From Bradyrhizobium sp. NFR13 (GTDB taxonomy: Bacteria > Pseudomonadota > Alphaproteobacteria > Rhizobiales > Xanthobacteraceae), in NCBI RefSeq assembly GCF_900114605.1, contig NZ_FOTP01000002.1, forward strand, positions 1-64,000: a DNA stretch of 64,000 bases, read 5' to 3'. Position numbers and translations under genes: made by a program. Below the pieces are notes generated by a model. That model saw nothing but the letters and a program-made list of their open reading frames with translations. It was not told the origin of the DNA and did not search any database. Position 1 is the first letter of the stretch. Every line of letters starts with the position of its first letter. Shown here in pieces: positions 14,629 through 23,110 of this stretch.

Positions 14629-15247
14629 CGCCCGGCGCAAAAACTCCGGCAAACGGCACACGGCCTGCCGGTAAGACGCGGGCTCCGTTTCCCGCCCTTG
14701 TCGACCAATAGCCCTCCGCTGGCCGGCGCACGCGGTACAGGATGCAAATTTCCTGAAGACGTCGGACTGAGATGCCGAAGAACGTCGCGATGGCTCTTTC
14801 CGGGCGCTGGTGAAGCTCTGCAGACATCGCGTCGCGACCGACACCAATGAGGTCGAAGAGGGCCGCGTCGAGCAGTTTTTCAATGAGAGGCTCGTTGTTC
14901 GTGGCGTCCTTCTGAGCGGCGATGAGATCCTTTGGCAATGAGAGAGGACCTAAGCCGCGGACCTTTGCGACCCGGTAGCTTGGCTCGTTGGTCTTAACTA
15001 GTGGCTGCGGCGGAATCGTAGGCTTAGAGCGCGCCGGCTTCGGATTCGGCGGAAGCAAAGGGGCGCGTGGAAATCTTTCGCTATCCCTAACCGCCTCGAC
15101 CGCGCGACGATCGTAGCGGTGCTCCCCATGGGCATTGACACGCGTCGGGGACAGCAAGCCCCGTTTGGCCCACAGAGCGAGGAGATATGGCGAAATACCG
15201 TAGTCCCAGAATATTTGATCTGGAGACATTCTTCGGTCATCGCGCAT
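14603..15247 (-). CDS. MerR-like and HTH protein
   Basis: A 214-residue protein with GGAG upstream of the ATG. The N-terminal 55 residues (SPYLLALWAKRGLLSPTRVN, HRYDRRAVEAVRDSE) look like a MerR-type winged helix. A linker rich in Pro and Lys follows. The second half has ATFFGISVRRLQEICIL and RRPAEGYWS, a variant of the motif seen in the downstream neighbour. It is probably a DNA-binding protein of the island. Its target and effector are unknown. Confidence 0.6.
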   Translation of the reverse strand: MRDDRRMSPDQIFWDYGISPYLLALWAKRGLLSPTRVNAHGEHRYDRRAVEAVRDSERFPRAPLLPPNPKPARSKPTIPPQPLVKTNEPSYRVAKVRGLGPLSLPKDLIAAQKDATNNEPLIEKLLDAALFDLIGVGRDAMSAELHQRPERAIATFFGISVRRLQEICILYRVRRPAEGYWSTRAGNGARVLPAGRVPFAGVFAPGDVVSCDVE

Positions 15248-15623
15248 GGTCCGCTCCTTCGCTTTGATCGGGGAAACGGATCAAAGAGCAGGATGTCGGT
15301 CAAGAGAGCCAGTTTGTCGGGTATTGTGAGTGATTTCGCTAATCGACGGCACTCTCAAACACGATGGAAATGAGCCTTCGCATCGCAATTGTCTGGTTTG
15401 TGTAGTTACAACCCTCGCCACTCGCATCTTGAAATCGCGCAGGAAGTGATTCGCGGGATCTCCAGCGCTTGTGCATGTCGCGGATGTCGAATACCCGCGC
15501 TCACTGGGCGGATAACTCACATCGACGGCCATGCGTGGACCGTTGCTGATATGTTTCTTCTATGTTCCGAGGACTTAAACGTTAGAAACGCTTATTCTGC
15601 GCCGGCTGTGTCGATTTAGGGGA
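15248..15623. other. Intergenic stretch, no gene seen
   Basis: About 375 bases without a convincing ORF or RNA. It probably contains the promoter of the minus-strand HTH pair. Short plus-strand frames here lack ribosome sites and domains. Confidence 0.4.
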
Positions 15624-16070
15624 CTATTGCCGCGGCAATGCTCCACTTGCGCGCATCGCGTGAATCATCTCGTTCTTACCGAACAAATTGAAGTGGCCCG
15701 CTTCGCCACTGAGCATGGCGAGGGCTCGCTCCTTCATTATCTCGTCAGCTCTTTCGGTGCCTACCTGCTGTGCGAGTACGCGGTATTCAGCATTGAGCCG
15801 GGCGATCTCTCGATCTCCGGACCAACGGACGATCGCCTGTTGAAACTGCACGATCCAGTAGCCGGCGAATACGCCAGAAGCCGCCACTATCGCCGAGAAA
15901 ATCGATGGCGTGAGCCATGTGGCCGGTCGGCCTGGTTCGCCGATCGCCACGGATGCCCATGCGGCGGGCGCGGGCCAGTACCAGCACCCGATAGCGGCGA
16001 TGATCCCGAACAGGCCAAGTGCTGTCGCGAAGCCCAACGTAAAGACGGTGTAGAATTGTCCTCGAGGCAT
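15624..16070 (-). CDS. Two-span membrane protein
   Basis: A 148-residue protein with two predicted membrane helices (about residues 8-30, VFTLGFATALGLFGIIAAIG, and 55-77, FSAIVAASGVFAGYWIVQF) and a cytoplasmic helical C terminus of about 70 residues rich in Ala, Arg and Glu. The ATG at 16,070 has GGGGGACGA upstream; a longer version from 16,103 is possible. No family recognised. It is not tightly linked to either neighbour. Confidence 0.6.
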   Translation of the reverse strand: MPRGQFYTVFTLGFATALGLFGIIAAIGCWYWPAPAAWASVAIGEPGRPATWLTPSIFSAIVAASGVFAGYWIVQFQQAIVRWSGDREIARLNAEYRVLAQQVGTERADEIMKERALAMLSGEAGHFNLFGKNEMIHAMRASGALPRQ

Positions 16071-16261
16071 GTTCTCGTCCCCCAGCTTCGACGGCGAGGA
16101 CATTGCCGCGCAACCAGCACCGCGGCAAGCTCATCCCGAGGTAGATGTCGCATTTGTCGCGTTTTAACTTGAGACCGACGCTCGTTTAGCAGTGAAGGGC
16201 GTTAGTTGTGACTTAGTTTGATGTGTCGCTGGCCTTATTCAGTGTTTCGAGATCCTGTGCT

Positions 16262-16741
16262 TCAGTTTTCCCGCTCCCGCTCGTTGCGGGCCCATTCAGA
16301 CGTCCGTTCGTTAGTTGATCCGGCATCCGACGTTTTCTGATACAGGAATTCGCATTCGGCGCCGCCCTGGCGCTGCCATGCTGGATTCCTGGTTCGCGTG
16401 AGCAGTCCCAAGCTCTCGGCCCTCAGGATTGCCGTAGCGACTGTGCCGCGCTTCAGGCCTGACAAGTGCTGGATATCTGTCCGCCCGTACCAGGCACCCG
16501 TTTCCATTGACCCTAGCAGCACCTCAACAGAGTTGATACGCAGCCGTTGCCGGACGGGCGGGCGTGGGGGCTTCTCCTTCGCCCTTGCTTTGCGCTTAAT
16601 CGCCAGATTGCGTTTCTTGGTCGCCGTGAATCGTTTGATGGTGGCTGGCGTGTGCCGGTAGCCGCGCTGCTCCGCTGCAAGGAGTGCCCAGTCGATCGGC
16701 GGCATCTCCGATATCATCCGCCAGAAGGCTTTGTTCTTCAC
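16262..16741 (-). CDS. Winged-helix hypothetical protein
   Basis: A 159-residue product from a GTG with AAGGAG upstream; a TTG at 16,759 overlapping the previous stop is an alternative. The N-terminal half is basic (RKARAKEKPPRPPVRQR). The C-terminal half reads VEVLLGSMETGAWYGRTDIQ then SGLKRGTVATAILRAESLGLL, a MarR/DprA-like winged helix. It follows the Cys-containing gene 16,756-17,118 on the same strand with coupled codons. Probably a DNA-binding protein. Confidence 0.6.
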   Translation of the reverse strand: MKNKAFWRMISEMPPIDWALLAAEQRGYRHTPATIKRFTATKKRNLAIKRKARAKEKPPRPPVRQRLRINSVEVLLGSMETGAWYGRTDIQHLSGLKRGTVATAILRAESLGLLTRTRNPAWQRQGGAECEFLYQKTSDAGSTNERTSEWARNEREREN

Positions 16742-16755
16742 CCGGGGATGCTCCT

Positions 16756-17118
16756 TCAATCGAGGTAGGAAGGCCGCTCAGGCGGTTTTGGTGCGCGGGG
16801 CCCCAGATTGCGCTTACGACGTGGCAGAAGCCTCTCTGGCTTCCGAGCCAGCGGCTTAGCTTTCTTCTTCTGCCGATCACCAACCGGGCTGCCGGGCGCC
16901 TTGTGCCACGAGCAGCGGCGCCTTACCGCGCGCTTGTTGATTGCAGTCTTGGTGGCGGCGGCGCGGAAGACACGGCTGCACCCCGGGTGCGCACAGACGG
17001 CCTCAATGGCGTGCAGTTCGATATATCGGTCCTCACGCCAATAACCTTCGACGCCAACGATCCTGTATTCCTGTTCGCCGACTTTGAACCAACGTGGCGG
17101 GTTGCTCGGTTTGCTCAT
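16756..17118 (-). CDS. Basic Cys-containing hypothetical protein
   Basis: A 120-residue protein starting MSKPSNPPRWFKVGEQEYRI. The middle holds VCAHPGCSRVFRAAATKTAI and RRRCSWHKAPG, a possible C-x4-C...C-x2-H zinc site like those in small phage-encoded zinc fingers. The C terminus is very basic (KKKAKPLARKPERLLPRRKR). The start is internal to a longer frame because the alignment-like domain begins here. Located directly downstream of the primase-helicase gene and the TTTTTCCGCAA repeats. Confidence 0.55.
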   Translation of the reverse strand: MSKPSNPPRWFKVGEQEYRIVGVEGYWREDRYIELHAIEAVCAHPGCSRVFRAAATKTAINKRAVRRRCSWHKAPGSPVGDRQKKKAKPLARKPERLLPRRKRNLGPRAPKPPERPSYLD

Positions 17119-17240
17119 TGGTGCGGCCCGCTGCTGTGAAGTGTAGGCCTGCCGATCACCCAAGCGCGCGCATTCGCGCCGCCTTTCGGGACCTCGGGCG
17201 GGCGCTTTGCGGAAAGCGCAACGCCCCCCGAAGGGGTAGG

Positions 17241-17411
17241 TTTTTCCGCAATAGCCATCTCATTGGGAAAATTGGGCTTTCGACCGATCGCGGAAAGTGT
17301 AGTTCGGAAAATTTTTCCGCAATGCCGGGTCCAACGGCTTAAGCTCTTGATCTTCATGAAAAACTCGTTGCTGGAGGAACTATTGCGGAAGTCATTTCGA
17401 TTTTTCCGCAA
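17241..17411. repeat. Repeated TTTTTCCGCAA motifs
   Basis: The word TTTTTCCGCAA(T) occurs at 17,241-17,252, 17,312-17,322 and 17,401-17,411. A reversed copy (ATTGCGGAA) is at 17,382-17,390, a CGGAAAATTTTTCCG palindrome is centred at about 17,312, and a shorter CGCGGAAA is near 17,289. The array sits at the 3' end of the primase-helicase gene and before the next gene. Iteron-like or operator sites are possible. Confidence 0.55.
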
Positions 17412-19668
17412 CGTTCAGGGTGAGGAAGGCAGAACGACCATTTTTGCCCTTCACGCTGCGCGTAGCCCGATCGACTATGTCGCCGCTCTCGTATTCGAGG
17501 GGAGCGGCAAAAATCTTATCGAGGCGCTTCCGGAGCGTCTCCTCCGACATCAGGTCGATGGTGTTACTTTCGAGCAAGGCTTTGACGATCTCGAGTAGGG
17601 GCATTGTATGCCCGTCCGTGACAAGGAGCATGGCCCGCACCGACTCCTTGATAGTCGCGTCGTCATCCGCTTTTGCCTGGGCCGGCGTCTTTACGCGGCC
17701 GAGGGTCACCGGCCGTAAGACGCCGACCTCTTCCCCGCCAAATCCACCGATCACGACGCCCTCGCGTTTGAAAAATGTGGGCGCGTCAGAGATCAGCGAC
17801 ATATTGGCCTTGCCGTCGTCAAATCGGACGTAGTGCCTGTGCTCCGCGTCGGCGAGGCCGTATTTTTTGGCCGTGACAGCATCCAAAGTGTAAAGAGTCG
17901 CAACCATGCGGGCGACGCCGTTGAGCGAGCCGGCGCCGCGGCCGGCATCCATATCGCCGGCGTAGGATTCTCGGTTCGCAGCATTTGGCGGTTTGCGGGT
18001 GTGATGCGCCAGGACAACAGCGCATTCTCCACGTACGGCGATAGCGCGGAACATGCGCGCGACGGTCGCAATCTCCACGTTGTCGTTTTCGTTGGCTGGG
18101 TGAAGCTCGACAAACGGGTCAAATATCGCCAGGCCGATTTCATTGTCCTTGATCAGGCCCTCGATATAGGCGGCGTCGGGTGACGCCTTGATCCTGTCAT
18201 TGTCCCGCTTCGCGATCATGAACGGCTGATCGACGCCGGAGCCCAGGATCAGCCCACGCTTGCCGTCGATGTCCAGATCCGCCCATTTCACGTCAAACGC
18301 GGTCATCACGGCGAGCAGTCGGCGGTTTAACTCGTCGTGCTCATCCTCTTGGTTCCAGAGGAGAACGCGAGTGCGTTCGTGGATCTTGAAGCCCGTGATG
18401 TCGGAGCGGCCGGTGACAACCGCGACCGCCAACATCAGAAGGAACGTAGTTTTGCCAACGCCTGGTGGAGATATAAGCGCGGAAAGGTAATGCCGGGCGG
18501 CGAAGCGACCGATAATGAAACGGCGCTTCGGAATTGTGGACGCTTCGAACGGCTCCACCCACCTCAGTGGAAGGGAAAAGCATTCTTCGAACTCTTCGGT
18601 GGCCGCGGCAGCGTTGCTTCTCACCCAGGCGCGCGCAATCTGACGCTCGTCGATATTTTCTGAGCCGTGCTCCCAGATACCGAGAAGTTGCCCGTATTCT
18701 GTGGGGGTGAAATTTCCAGTCCGGCGAAGGAGCACGGCCAGTGCATAACCGAAGGCTGATCCGCTCGTGTCAGAGCCCCCAAGCGCGGACTTATCGCCGT
18801 GCCACAGTCGATTCAGCTTTTCGTCAGATGCGATATGGTGATCCAGCTTTGCCCGCAATGCTTCCGGGACGTCACCGGTAGCTGTCGCGTCGTCGACAGC
18901 GGCCATGTCGATCGACAGATCGAGGTCTCGCTTCCCGACGCTGACGGCGGAACGCGATGGGGGCACTGGTGGCGCCCATTTTGCCAGTTCTTCTAGGGTC
19001 GTTGTACTGTCGTCGATGTACCCAAGTAACTTAGCGGGAACGACACTCGTTCGCCCCTGTTTGCGCTTCGCGGCGCCGGGAAAATTGTACGTGCCCGGCG
19101 CTCGCAAGAGCCGCGTAATGTCGGCGGTCGACTCCGGTGCACCCAGACGTCGCAGTATGCCGCGCGTGAGGTTTTCGGCCTCATCGGTGAAACAGTCCGC
19201 CGGCACCTTTTCCTTTAGATACCAGCCGAGTTGAATTCCCGCACCTGAGCTAACGGCAAACGAGTAGAAAGCTTCATCTTCCTTTTCGACCTTCTCCCGG
19301 ATCGCGTCCAGTTTCGCGTGCTCTGCCGCCAGCACATCGGGAGTCAGCATGATGCCCTTCGGCGGGTCAAGATCGGCGCCGATCATCCTGATGTTCAGGA
19401 TGTCCCCTTTCTTGGCGCGAGCGTCACCTAGGTCGGGCCGGACTTCGTTGGCCGAATAGTAGATGTTGTGGGTGCTGCCATATTCGCGCAGGAACGCTCT
19501 GGCGCGATCTCCTTCGTCTAAAGTGAAGGAGACAAATGCTTTGCTCCTTGCATCTGCGTCGATCGCAGCCAGTTGATGCATCCCTGTATCATCAAGCCGG
19601 CGCAAGTGTTCAAGGACCACATCGGTATCGACTGGCTTAGCCACGAAATTGGTGCTACTATCACTCAT
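17392..19668 (-). CDS. Primase-helicase replication protein
   Basis: A 758-residue protein. The N-terminal third (to about 250) resembles mobile-element primase-polymerase domains: RAFLREYG, IRMIGADLDPPKG, FYSFAVSSGAGIQLGWYL and RLLRAPGTYNFPG. The second half is a RecA-fold RepA-like helicase/ATPase (AAA_25 type) with Walker A SPPGVGKTTFLL, Walker B LAIFDPFVELHP and VVLAHHTRK. A winged-helix tail follows. It would prime and unwind the element's DNA after excision. The start MSDSSTNF is internal to a longer frame that overlaps the promoter. Divided from integrase by only the AlpA-like gene. Confidence 0.85.
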   Translation of the reverse strand: MSDSSTNFVAKPVDTDVVLEHLRRLDDTGMHQLAAIDADARSKAFVSFTLDEGDRARAFLREYGSTHNIYYSANEVRPDLGDARAKKGDILNIRMIGADLDPPKGIMLTPDVLAAEHAKLDAIREKVEKEDEAFYSFAVSSGAGIQLGWYLKEKVPADCFTDEAENLTRGILRRLGAPESTADITRLLRAPGTYNFPGAAKRKQGRTSVVPAKLLGYIDDSTTTLEELAKWAPPVPPSRSAVSVGKRDLDLSIDMAAVDDATATGDVPEALRAKLDHHIASDEKLNRLWHGDKSALGGSDTSGSAFGYALAVLLRRTGNFTPTEYGQLLGIWEHGSENIDERQIARAWVRSNAAAATEEFEECFSLPLRWVEPFEASTIPKRRFIIGRFAARHYLSALISPPGVGKTTFLLMLAVAVVTGRSDITGFKIHERTRVLLWNQEDEHDELNRRLLAVMTAFDVKWADLDIDGKRGLILGSGVDQPFMIAKRDNDRIKASPDAAYIEGLIKDNEIGLAIFDPFVELHPANENDNVEIATVARMFRAIAVRGECAVVLAHHTRKPPNAANRESYAGDMDAGRGAGSLNGVARMVATLYTLDAVTAKKYGLADAEHRHYVRFDDGKANMSLISDAPTFFKREGVVIGGFGGEEVGVLRPVTLGRVKTPAQAKADDDATIKESVRAMLLVTDGHTMPLLEIVKALLESNTIDLMSEETLRKRLDKIFAAPLEYESGDIVDRATRSVKGKNGRSAFLTLNVAEKSK

Positions 19669-19855
19669 CGTAACATTCACTTTCAGCCTCGTTGGGCCTT
19701 CAGCCCTCCGGGGCTGTTTTTTTGACTGAATTGGCCACGCTTGCGAGCAGCCGGCGCGTCCTCCACCGTTTTGTGTCCGGGAGCCTGCACACGGTTGACG
19801 AGGCCACGTGCTCGAACGAGAGATGTCGAGAAGGAGCGCGCGCCAAGGCGCGCGA

Positions 19856-20056
19856 TCAAGCAGCTTGATTTTCCGAGGTGGAAAGCTGTCGGCGCCCGCG
19901 CATCCAGGCGTCAAGATCTGCGACGTCGTAAAGAACACGGGTCGGGATCGGCTTGATGAAATGCGGGCCGCTACCGGTTACACGAAGGCGTTCAAGTGTC
20001 GCCGTAGAGAGGCGCACGTGCTTAGCGGCTTCCTTGGTATCGAGAAATTGCTGCAT
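19856..20056 (-). CDS. AlpA/Xis-like excisionase
   Basis: A 66-residue MerR-like helix-turn-helix protein: MQQFLDTKEAAKHVRLSTAT, then LERLRVTGSGPHFIKP and RVLYDVADLDAWM. This is the usual layout of AlpA and Xis directionality factors, which bend attachment-site DNA or control integrase genes. The ATG has AAGGGAT upstream. It lies between the primase-helicase and integrase genes on the same strand. Confidence 0.85.
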   Translation of the reverse strand: MQQFLDTKEAAKHVRLSTATLERLRVTGSGPHFIKPIPTRVLYDVADLDAWMRGRRQLSTSENQAA

Positions 20057-20265
20057 GATAATCCCTTGGATCGGGGGCCGTTGATGTGCGAGCCGGTTGT
20101 CCAAGGAATGAGAGAAACTCGGCGCTGCCCTTAGCGCCATCATCTTAGCTTTGCACCAAACAAGAGTATCATGGATCTGCTATGAAACAAGGGGGGCCGC
20201 AGCACATCGCACTGGCCATCTACCCTTGTAAAGCGCAACGACTCAAACGCGTGCACCCTGTGTAG

Positions 20266-21576
20266 TTAGCTGGCTTCTCTCATATTGGCCGACTGCAGGT
20301 AAGGCGGTTGCTCGCAGATTATTTTGGCGTCGATTGAGTCCGGTCTGCCACCAATAATTTTGCGCAGCTCGGAAGCGAGGATATTTGCCACGCCCCGCTT
20401 TTCTGCAAGCATGTCGTATTTGTCGTAAACCGCGGTGACGTCTCCATCCACATGGTCGAGCATAGCCTTCACGTCAGTCCGGAGCGCCCCGCCACGCCGC
20501 GCGATAGTGGCAGCGGTCCGCCGTAAATCATGCGGAGTGAAGTGCTCCATTCCCAAAAACGTCCGAACGCCGGTCCGTCCCTCCGATGGTTTGTCATTGA
20601 GGGCTTGAGAAAGTGCCGATCGCTGGATTGGTTGCGGCTCCTTGCCATATTTGGAAGGAAAGACCGGAATTTGGTTCTCGCTGTTCGTCAAGTCGATCAC
20701 TTCTAACGCGAGCGGAGATAGCGACACGACTACTTCACGCCGGCCTTTCACCCGGTGCGGCGGCATATGATATTCCGGCGCGGCAGTTCGGAGGCCGTGG
20801 AGCTCCGCTCGAAGGGCTCCGGCTGCCTGGTACGGGCGGACCATCGTTGTCAGGACGAGTTTGAGGGCAAGGGCGACCTGCCGATCGCACGGCACATCTG
20901 GGTTTTCGAGCCCCCACCAAAGCGTTCGGATTTCCTCGTCTGAGAGGACGCGCTTCCGGGACGTCTCCTTACCGCCGCGGCGCTCCAGGCCCCTTATCGG
21001 ATTGGCCGAAACGTACTTGCGCCCTGGCTGTCGAGCCCATTCGAACATTTTGTGGAGCACTGACTGGGTGCGATTAGCGCTTACCGGCGCCTCATCGGCG
21101 ATTTCATCGAGTACGTCGGCGATATCGTCGTCGGTTACGGTGTTGGCTGGCGAACGGCCCAATGCGGTGCGAGGTCGCTTCAGGTAGCCCTCATCGTTCT
21201 TCCAAGATGACTTATTTGGCTTGGCATACTCGTCCAAATACAGTTCGCAGAGCCTTTCGAACGACACATCTTCCGTCTTTGGACGCTTGGCGCGCTTTTC
21301 TGATGCCGGATCCGCACCATTGGCGATTGAGCCGAGGAGGGCCTTGGCTTGAGTTCGTGCCGCGTCGGGTGCGATTTTCCCAACGGCGCCGATCGTGTAC
21401 CGCCGAAACGGCGCAGTGCGGCCCGTGCCGGCGCGATAGACGAGGAGGAACGTCTTGGCGCCAGTTGGTCGAACACGGACGCCAAAACCGGTAAGCTTGG
21501 CGTCCCAGACGGTATATTCGGCGCCCGTGGTTTCGAGCCCGTCCACGAGGGTCTTGGTTATGGTCTGAGCTGTCAT
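20266..21576 (-). CDS. Tyrosine recombinase (island integrase)
   Basis: A 436-residue P4-type integrase. The N-terminal arm-binding domain (residues 1-95, VWDAKLTGFGVRV, TFLLVYRAGTGR) is followed by a core-binding domain and the catalytic domain. Visible catalytic residues are Arg in LTTMVRPYQA, the HDLRR box and the Tyr in VTAVYDKYDM. The start MTAQTITK has GAGG five bases upstream, preferred over an ATG six codons earlier. The gene reads away from the tRNA remnant 150 bases to its right, so it is the recombinase that inserted the island there. Confidence 0.95.
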   Translation of the reverse strand: MTAQTITKTLVDGLETTGAEYTVWDAKLTGFGVRVRPTGAKTFLLVYRAGTGRTAPFRRYTIGAVGKIAPDAARTQAKALLGSIANGADPASEKRAKRPKTEDVSFERLCELYLDEYAKPNKSSWKNDEGYLKRPRTALGRSPANTVTDDDIADVLDEIADEAPVSANRTQSVLHKMFEWARQPGRKYVSANPIRGLERRGGKETSRKRVLSDEEIRTLWWGLENPDVPCDRQVALALKLVLTTMVRPYQAAGALRAELHGLRTAAPEYHMPPHRVKGRREVVVSLSPLALEVIDLTNSENQIPVFPSKYGKEPQPIQRSALSQALNDKPSEGRTGVRTFLGMEHFTPHDLRRTAATIARRGGALRTDVKAMLDHVDGDVTAVYDKYDMLAEKRGVANILASELRKIIGGRPDSIDAKIICEQPPYLQSANMREAS

Positions 21577-21722
21577 TTGCGCCTCGGGAAGCACCGGGGA
21601 AGCACGGCAATGACAAGCGTAGAGGGCTCAGGCAAAACCAAGCCTAATAGGCGGCGACATTTCCTTGTCCAACGAAGCGCAGGATGGCGCTTGAGGGACG
21701 GGGAGGGCTTAGCTGATATGTC

Positions 21723-21766
21723 TGGGAGACTAGGGGTCGGAGGTTCGAATCCTCTCGCTCCGACCA
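21723..21766 (+). other. 3' tRNA remnant (probably tRNA-Pro), attachment site
   Basis: The segment contains a T-arm (GGAGG TTCGAAT CCTCT) and an acceptor strand CGCTCCG, discriminator A and CCA. Its partner would be a 5' CGGAGCG, as in alphaproteobacterial tRNA-Pro, but no 5' half is found upstream. It is therefore the displaced 3' end created by integration, with the intact tRNA expected at the far left end of the island outside the window. The tRNA-Pro identity rests on the acceptor and variable-loop sequence only. Confidence 0.7.
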
Positions 21767-21857
21767 TTTTTCCAAATAATTTCAAGATATTAGGCTCCCG
21801 CACGGGGCGGTGCCGCCTGGATTGGGCGGCCTCGATCAGGTGCGCGCGACGCGGGCC

Positions 21858-21977
21858 TTACGATTTCGGCTCGACGAAATTACCGTGAATAACGTCGTCC
21901 TTCCGTCCGGCGAACCACAGCAGCCCGACATAGGCCGCTCCACAAATAAGGAAGCCGAGGACAATAATCTCTAACAT
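21858..21977 (-). CDS. 39-residue single-span membrane protein
   Basis: The ORF starts MLEIIVLGFLICGAAYVGLL, then WFAGRKDDVIHG and a short charged tail ending VEPKS. One N-terminal membrane helix and a basic-acidic tail. The ribosome site is poor (AGAGTAG). It sits just outside the island attachment site. Function unknown. Confidence 0.45.
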   Translation of the reverse strand: MLEIIVLGFLICGAAYVGLLWFAGRKDDVIHGNFVEPKS

Positions 21978-22213
21978 AATATCTACTCTACGCTGAAAAC
22001 ATTAGACTTCTCCCGGCCCCGGGCTCCGTCAATTGCCGCGGCCGCACTCCTTAATGAATCCTTGCTGCCGTGACCCTTTGGCCACAGACCCGGATGGCCA
22101 CGAATGCCGATGTCACTTTTGGAATAGCGGCAGGCGGGTGGCGCCGTATGTCGTTTTTGCGCCAATGGAACCCTTGGTCATCGAACCGGTTATCCTGAAA
22201 ACAGGAGGCTCGC

Positions 22214-22351
22214 ATGGCAAGTCACTGGCATACCGCAGATGGTCCGTCGGAGATCCGGCATGACGATGATATCGGCTACTACGGTGGCTGGACCATCAGC
22301 GGATTGGCGGTGGTTGCGACCATCACGGCTGTCTGGCTGTTTGGTATCTAG
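22214..22351 (+). CDS. 45-residue single-span membrane protein
   Basis: The ORF starts MASHWHTADGPSEIRHDDDI and has a C-terminal membrane helix (about residues 27-44, TISGLAVVATITAVWLFG). An AGGAGG ribosome site lies six bases before the ATG, which is strong support for translation. Tail-anchored layout. Function unknown. Confidence 0.65.
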   Translation: MASHWHTADGPSEIRHDDDIGYYGGWTISGLAVVATITAVWLFGI

Positions 22352-22427
22352 GCCACTGCGTCACTGAAGCACGTGCGGTGTGTAAAAACGCAGCAGCGAT
22401 GCGAGCGAGTGCTGAAGGATGGTGACG

Positions 22428-22461
22428 AAAAGAGGCCCGGAGCAATGCTTCGGGCCTCTTT
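22428..22461 (-). terminator. Bidirectional terminator
   Basis: Stem AGAGGCCCG / CGGGCCTCT with A-rich and T-rich flanks on either side, usable on both strands. It ends the Gly/Tyr-rich protein gene on the minus strand. Confidence 0.8.
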
Positions 22462-22485
22462 CGATTTCGATTCAGCTAACTGCGG

Positions 22486-22761
22486 TTAGTAGTAACCGTA
22501 GCTGCGATAGTAGCGGGGGCCACCATAGTAACCGCCGTAACCGTAGCGCGGACCATAGGCATAACGCGGCCCGTAATGGCGCGGACCATAATATCCGTAA
22601 CCGGGGCCGTAGGCGCCATAGGCACCGGCCGCCAATGCGCCGGCTGCGATGCCAAGGCCGATGGCGGCGCCGCGACCGCCACGCGCCTCTGCGGGTTTCG
22701 ATGCAATCGACGCTGCGCCGACGGCAGCGACGGTGGCAAGAACAAGAGCTGTTTTCTTCAT
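22486..22761 (-). CDS. Exported Gly/Tyr/Arg-rich protein
   Basis: A 91-residue protein with a signal peptide (MKKTALVLATVAAVGAAS, ending near KPAEA). The mature part is a Gly/Ala stretch, then repeated Tyr-Gly-Pro-Arg units (GPGYGYYGPRHYGPRYAYGP) to the end. Such low-complexity exported proteins are common in Bradyrhizobium; a structural or surface role is guessed. The start is chosen for AAGGAG and the signal peptide; upstream residues are not protein-like. Confidence 0.8.
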   Translation of the reverse strand: MKKTALVLATVAAVGAASIASKPAEARGGRGAAIGLGIAAGALAAGAYGAYGPGYGYYGPRHYGPRYAYGPRYGYGGYYGGPRYYRSYGYY

Positions 22762-22977
22762 GCTGCTTCTCCTTCGTATCGAGAAGTCAACGTGTCGGTG
22801 TTTTGAAGGTTCGGTTCCAATTCGCGGTACATCGGCCACAAATTTTGCCGCGATGAGGGAACGAATAATTTCGTTCGATCAATGAGCGGCGTTGCGGCTT
22901 TGCATGTTGCAACCGAAAGCGAGATGCGCGTGCAGCATCGATCGTCGCGCAGCTCATGATGGGTCAATAAAAAGATA

Positions 22978-23002
22978 ATGGCCCGGAGCGAACTCCGAGC
23001 CA
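22978..23002 (-). terminator. Terminator-like hairpin
   Basis: Stem ATGGCcCGGAG / CTCCGaGCCAT with loop CGAA; on the minus strand it is followed by a T-rich run. It is the likely end of the gene at 23,111-23,281. Confidence 0.55.
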
Positions 23003-23110
23003 TCAAACGCAGACGTACATCCGGTCCGCGCTTCCTTAGACTCCACAGTGAGTCGAGAAGGTTAAGGAATGTCTAACGTCCATGCGTGACGGCATGATGA
23101 CCGATTGCGA

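Larger units (their letters stand above)
1..21766. mobile_element. Integrated genomic island (right portion)
   Basis: The right boundary is supported by a tyrosine integrase and AlpA-like gene reading away from a 3' tRNA remnant at about 21,723-21,766. A primase-helicase gene lies next to them. The cargo consists of short accessory genes without housekeeping functions, several apparently frameshifted. Chromosomal-type genes begin after the remnant. No left attachment site is visible, so the element extends beyond position 1. No conjugation, capsid or terminase genes are seen in this part, so I cannot say whether it is an integrative plasmid, a satellite or a conjugative element. Confidence 0.75.

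Noticed and set aside
21983-22165. A 60-residue minus-strand ORF near the attachment site
   Set aside because: No ribosome site and a random-looking composition.
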